8,932 nt of DNA from Candidatus Methanoplasma sp. (lineage in GTDB: Archaea > Thermoplasmatota > Thermoplasmata > Methanomassiliicoccales > Methanomethylophilaceae): NCBI GenBank assembly GCA_031256615.1, contig JAIRQG010000080.1:1-8932 (forward strand), in the 5' to 3' direction. Every line of letters starts with the position of its first letter. The stretch's first letter is position 1. The notes beneath the pieces are model-generated. The model saw nothing but the letters and a program-made list of their open reading frames with translations. It was not told where the DNA came from and ran no database searches. Shown piece after piece: positions 5,766 to 8,932 of the stretch. Both the position numbers and the translations under genes were made by a program.

Positions 5766-8700
5766 GTCAGGTCCTCCAGCTGAAGCCTCATGGCAACACC
5801 AAGCGACAGAAGTTCGTCCATCAGCAGTTTGAAAGCATATGATGTCTGAACAAGATGTATGCTTGAGTTGTTCTTACATACGGGGCAATACAAAGATCCG
5901 TGCCTGTCCATTATCGCTACGTGGCCGCAGGTGGGGTTCCCGCATATGTACTGCTGGGTTCCGTCGGACTCATCCAGAAGACGGTCCTTTATCACCATCG
6001 CGGCGCCGTGACCGATCAGACAGTCGCGTTCCATCTCACCGAATCTCAGACCTCCCTGCCTGGAACGTCCTTCCGTGGGCTGTCTTGTGAGTATCTGGAC
6101 AGGGCCTCTCGAACGAACATGCAGTTTTCCGCTTACCATGTGGTGCAGCTTCTCATAGAAGATCACACCGGTGTATACTTCGGTCTGGATCAGTTTCCCT
6201 GTCCTTCCGTCGTACATCGCCTCTTTGCCGTGCATTCCGAAACCGCTCTTGACGAGGGCATCGCGTATCGCGCCTTCCCTTTCTCCGGAGAACGCCGTAC
6301 CGTCGATGATGCGGCCTTCCATGGCCCCTACCTTACCGGCTATCATCTCCAGCACGTGTCCGATGGTCATACGCGACGGTATTCCGTGGGGGTTGACCAC
6401 GAGGTCCGGGGTCACTCCGTCCGCCGTGAACGGCATGTCGCACTGGTCCACCAGCCTTCCGATGACACCTTTCTGCCCGAACCTTGAGCAGAATTTGTCT
6501 CCCAGTTCAGGTATCCTTTCGTCTCTGACCTTCACGCGCACGAGCCTAGACCCGTTCTCAGATTCCGTTACCATGACGGAATCCACGAATCCTTTCTCTC
6601 CCGGCCTTACCGTAACGGATGTTTCCCTTCTCTTCTGAGGCGTCAGGAAATCCGTTTCTTCCTCAAGGAATCTCGGCGGGGATGTCTTGCCTATCAGGAC
6701 ATCGCTTCCCGATACTTCCGATTCGGGAGAGATCAGACCGTCCTCGCCCAGAGAAGCATATGCGAAATCCGCGCGTGCTCCCATGATATCCGGAGACGGG
6801 ATCTCGAAATGGTCCTCCTGGCCTCCGGGGTAGCGGCGCTCCTCCGCGCGGTACGATCTCATGAAGGATGATCGTCCGAGGCCTCTCTGAATAGAGCTTT
6901 TGTTCATGACCAATGCATCTTCTATGTTGTATCCGTGATATGAAAGGACAGCCACGCAGAAGTTCTGACCGGCCGGTCTGTGGCTGTATCCCATGAACTC
7001 CATTGTCTGGGTCTGTACCATCGGGACCTCCGGATAATGCATAATGTGTCCTCTTGTGTCCGGCCTTATGCGGTAGTTGGCTGCGGGTATTCCCAGCGCC
7101 TGTTTTGCCATGCCGGCTCCCATCGTCACACGCGGTGCGGAGTTGTATTCGGGGTACGGAACTATTCCGGACGCCACTCCCAGGATGACCATCGGGTCGA
7201 TCTCCATGTGCGTGTGCTCTCTCGTTATCTTCGAGGGAACGGGGAAATCCTCGCCGCACCATTTGCATTTGAGGACCGGGCGCTCTTCCTGTCCAGGGTT
7301 GAGCCACTCCACATCTGTTTCGGAAAGGGCATGTCCGCAGTGCTCGCATCTCTTCGGGACGTCGTACGCATCTATGACGACAAGCGAGTCCTCCTCTTCC
7401 TCGGCATCGATCCACTCGATGATGCCTTCTTTGAAGAGGTTGTTCCATGTTACTTTTCCTTCGCGTATCCCTTCTATGTGCTTTCTCGTTATCATCGTCC
7501 TGCCGTCCTTCAGGACAAGGAGCGGGCGTCTGAGACGTCCCTCATCGCAGTTGATGATCACTTCGTTCATCTCTTCTTCATGGCGGATGTTGATGCAGTT
7601 CGAGAGGAGACCGTATCTTCTGCGGTCCCTTATCTCCGATACCAGCTTCTCCGCGTCCCTGTGGGTTCCAACCAGGTCTCCGTTGATGTATATCCTGGTC
7701 CCTTCTTCTTTGACCGGGGAGAGTCCGAGTTCCTTGAGCGTCCATTTGACCTCGGGCTCAGGGAATCCTTCGGAAACATCGATGATCAATGCCACATTCT
7801 TTACCAGACCGCAGTTCTGTCCTTCCGGGGTCTCGGAGGGGCAGAGTCTTCCCCACTGCGTGGGGTGAAGGTCACGCGCCTCGAAGTGAGGCTGGCTTCT
7901 TGTAAGGGATGATGTCACTCTTCTGAGGTGCGACATCGCCGACAGATTTGATGTTCTGTCGAGAAGCTGAGAAACACCGGCACGGCCGCCCACCCAGTTT
8001 CCTGTCGCCAGAGCGTGCAGGAGCTTGTGCGTAAGGAGGTCGGGCCTTATCGAAGATGTGATGTTGAGTTCGCTCTTCTTCCTTCCCCAGTTCCTCTCCA
8101 GCTGATATTTCAGATCCTTCATCAAGCTGCTGAAGCTTGTCCTGAACAGGTCCTCCATAAGGTCTCCTGACAGTTTCAGCCTCTTGTTGGCGTAGTGGTC
8201 CTTATCATCCTCTTTCCTCTTCTTAAGCGACAGTTCCAGAACGGAACGGGCGATACGCCCGAGGAATATCGCCTTTTTCATGCGGTCTGCCTCTGTGTCG
8301 CCCAGATGCGGAAGGAGCGAGCGGTCCAGGATGCTCTCGACCTTTTTCGTCCTGTATTCTTTCGCCTGCCCGGCGGCGAAGTTCCTCTCCAGGAAAAGTA
8401 TGGCATCCTCTTTGGTGTGGTATCCGTTGGGAGGATGCGTCTTCTTGTCAAGGGAATTCTCGATGTTGGCGTAGACGATGTTCGCCATTGCCTCATCGGA
8501 AACTATTGTATCATAGATCTCGGCGTCGGACTCCATTCCGAGCGCTTTCATCAGCGCCACCAGCGGTATGGATCCGGATGCGACTGGGACGGAGACCATT
8601 ACCGTTCCATCCTTTTTCTTCTCGACGAGCGTAAGAGCGCGGTATCCGTCTTTTTGGGAGAACACTTTGGCAAGTTCTACCGACGATCCGTATTTCTCGT

Positions 8701-8932
8701 TGTATTCGACCATGACCCTGTTCGGCGCAAGGTCCTCAAGCGTGATCAGCACCCTCTCGGTGCCTCCTATTATGAAGTACCCGCCCGGCTCTCTGGGGTC
8801 CTCCTTCTGTTTTACCAGTTCCGCGAGGTATTCCTCGTCGGACAGTCTGCGGTCGGTGTTGATCTCCATGACGCGGCGGTTAAGGTTGCATCCGCTTGAT
8901 TTGATCATCATCGGCAGATCGCCGACATGGAC
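5762..8932 (-). CDS. rpoB: DNA-directed RNA polymerase subunit B (Rpo2), unsplit; N-terminus beyond window
   Basis: The frame runs off the right edge. 1056 residues are visible, and the codons before the first in-frame ATG (8911) still read as RpoB ([15 protein letters not shown]), so ATG 8911 is not the start. Roughly 80-110 N-terminal residues are missing. In order one sees [14 protein letters not shown] (external/protrusion region), the lobe, the fork region with [20 protein letters not shown] and [39 protein letters not shown] and [11 protein letters not shown]. After these come [15 protein letters not shown] with both conserved lysines, [32 protein letters not shown] and [13 protein letters not shown]-terminal zinc ribbon spans 5876-5944 (CGNPTC and CPVC). 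B'' and B' parts are in one frame without a break, so this archaeon has an unsplit B. An extra CxxC/CxxC element is at 7256-7348. The product forms the second half of the active centre and holds the DNA-RNA hybrid. Confidence 0.98.
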   Translation of the reverse strand, partial: VHVGDLPMMIKSSGCNLNRRVMEINTDRRLSDEEYLAELVKQKEDPREPGGYFIIGGTERVLITLEDLAPNRVMVEYNEKYGSSVELAKVFSQKDGYRALTLVEKKKDGTVMVSVPVASGSIPLVALMKALGMESDAEIYDTIVSDEAMANIVYANIENSLDKKTHPPNGYHTKEDAILFLERNFAAGQAKEYRTKKVESILDRSLLPHLGDTEADRMKKAIFLGRIARSVLELSLKKRKEDDKDHYANKRLKLSGDLMEDLFRTSFSSLMKDLKYQLERNWGRKKSELNITSSIRPDLLTHKLLHALATGNWVGGRAGVSQLLDRTSNLSAMSHLRRVTSSLTRSQPHFEARDLHPTQWGRLCPSETPEGQNCGLVKNVALIIDVSEGFPEPEVKWTLKELGLSPVKEEGTRIYINGDLVGTHRDAEKLVSEIRDRRRYGLLSNCINIRHEEEMNEVIINCDEGRLRRPLLVLKDGRTMITRKHIEGIREGKVTWNNLFKEGIIEWIDAEEEEDSLVVIDAYDVPKRCEHCGHALSETDVEWLNPGQEERPVLKCKWCGEDFPVPSKITREHTHMEIDPMVILGVASGIVPYPEYNSAPRVTMGAGMAKQALGIPAANYRIRPDTRGHIMHYPEVPMVQTQTMEFMGYSHRPAGQNFCVAVLSYHGYNIEDALVMNKSSIQRGLGRSSFMRSYRAEERRYPGGQEDHFEIPSPDIMGARADFAYASLGEDGLISPESEVSGSDVLIGKTSPPRFLEEETDFLTPQKRRETSVTVRPGEKGFVDSVMVTESENGSRLVRVKVRDERIPELGDKFCSRFGQKGVIGRLVDQCDMPFTADGVTPDLVVNPHGIPSRMTIGHVLEMIAGKVGAMEGRIIDGTAFSGEREGAIRDALVKSGFGMHGKEAMYDGRTGKLIQTEVYTGVIFYEKLHHMVSGKLHVRSRGPVQILTRQPTEGRSRQGGLRFGEMERDCLIGHGAAMVIKDRLLDESDGTQQYICGNPTCGHVAIMDRHGSLYCPVCKNNSSIHLVQTSYAFKLLMDELLSLGVAMRLQLEDLT
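5773..5777 (-). promoter_or_regulatory. Ribosome binding site of rpoA1 inside the rpoB 3' end
   Basis: GGAGG on the minus strand, within the last rpoB codons, lies 7 bases before the rpoA1 ATG. It supports the chosen start and coupled translation across the ATGA overlap. Confidence 0.7.

Noticed and set aside
6980..7912. Plus-strand open frame of 310 codons opposite rpoB
   Set aside because: It is a shadow of the conserved rpoB frame; the translation shows no domain and is rich in His, Arg and Val as expected for such antisense frames.
8195..8899. Plus-strand open frame of 234 codons near the right edge
   Set aside because: It is antisense to rpoB, whose protein is clearly conserved here; no independent evidence of coding.
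2964..8932. Possible inteins or frameshifts in the polymerase genes
   Set aside because: Reading through rpoB and rpoA1 showed continuous conserved motifs with no intein-sized insertion and no break in frame.
1..8932. CRISPR arrays, tRNA or rRNA genes, insertion sequences
   Set aside because: No direct repeat array, tRNA-like or rRNA-like segment, transposase or inverted-repeat ends were seen; almost every base is explained by the six protein genes.

Overview
The window is part of an archaeal chromosome carrying most of the RNA polymerase core operon. The evidence for an archaeon is that the largest polymerase subunit is split into A' and A'' genes, that ribosomal protein L30e follows them, and that NusA is the short archaeal form with only two KH domains. 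The second-largest subunit (B) is one unsplit gene. This is unlike the B''/B' split of most class I and II methanogens and fits the Thermoplasmatota. The moderate GC content and the protein sequences suggest a methanogenic relative such as Methanomassiliicoccales, but that placement is inference from memory and unproven.

Layout: positions 2-745 (+) hold the C-terminal part of a radical SAM protein of the COG2108 type, whose 5' end lies outside the window. A 59-base convergent gap follows, with a T7 tract on the minus strand that is a plausible operon terminator. From 805 to the right edge everything is on the minus strand. In transcription order the genes are rpoB (8932, 5' truncated, to 5762), rpoA1 (5765-2964), rpoA2 (2962-1520), rpl30e (1523-1239) and nusA (1233-805). 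Junctions are very tight: two ATGA overlaps, one 1-base gap and one 5-base gap. Each start has a visible Shine-Dalgarno-like sequence. The operon promoter lies beyond the right edge, and no internal promoter is evident.

The genes supply the catalytic core of transcription (B, A', A''), a ribosomal protein and an RNA-binding transcription factor, so the operon is housekeeping. No new multi-gene system is visible. The points worth a second look lie inside the polymerase. There is a helix-hairpin-helix-like N-terminal extension on A'' and a highly acidic tail on A', both at the A'/A'' split. There are substitutions in motifs that are nearly invariant in most polymerases (AAHS for AAQS before the trigger loop, SRFGQKG for SRHGQKG in B), and B carries an extra CxxC/CxxC element. 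The usual rps12-rps7-EF2 continuation after nusA is absent.
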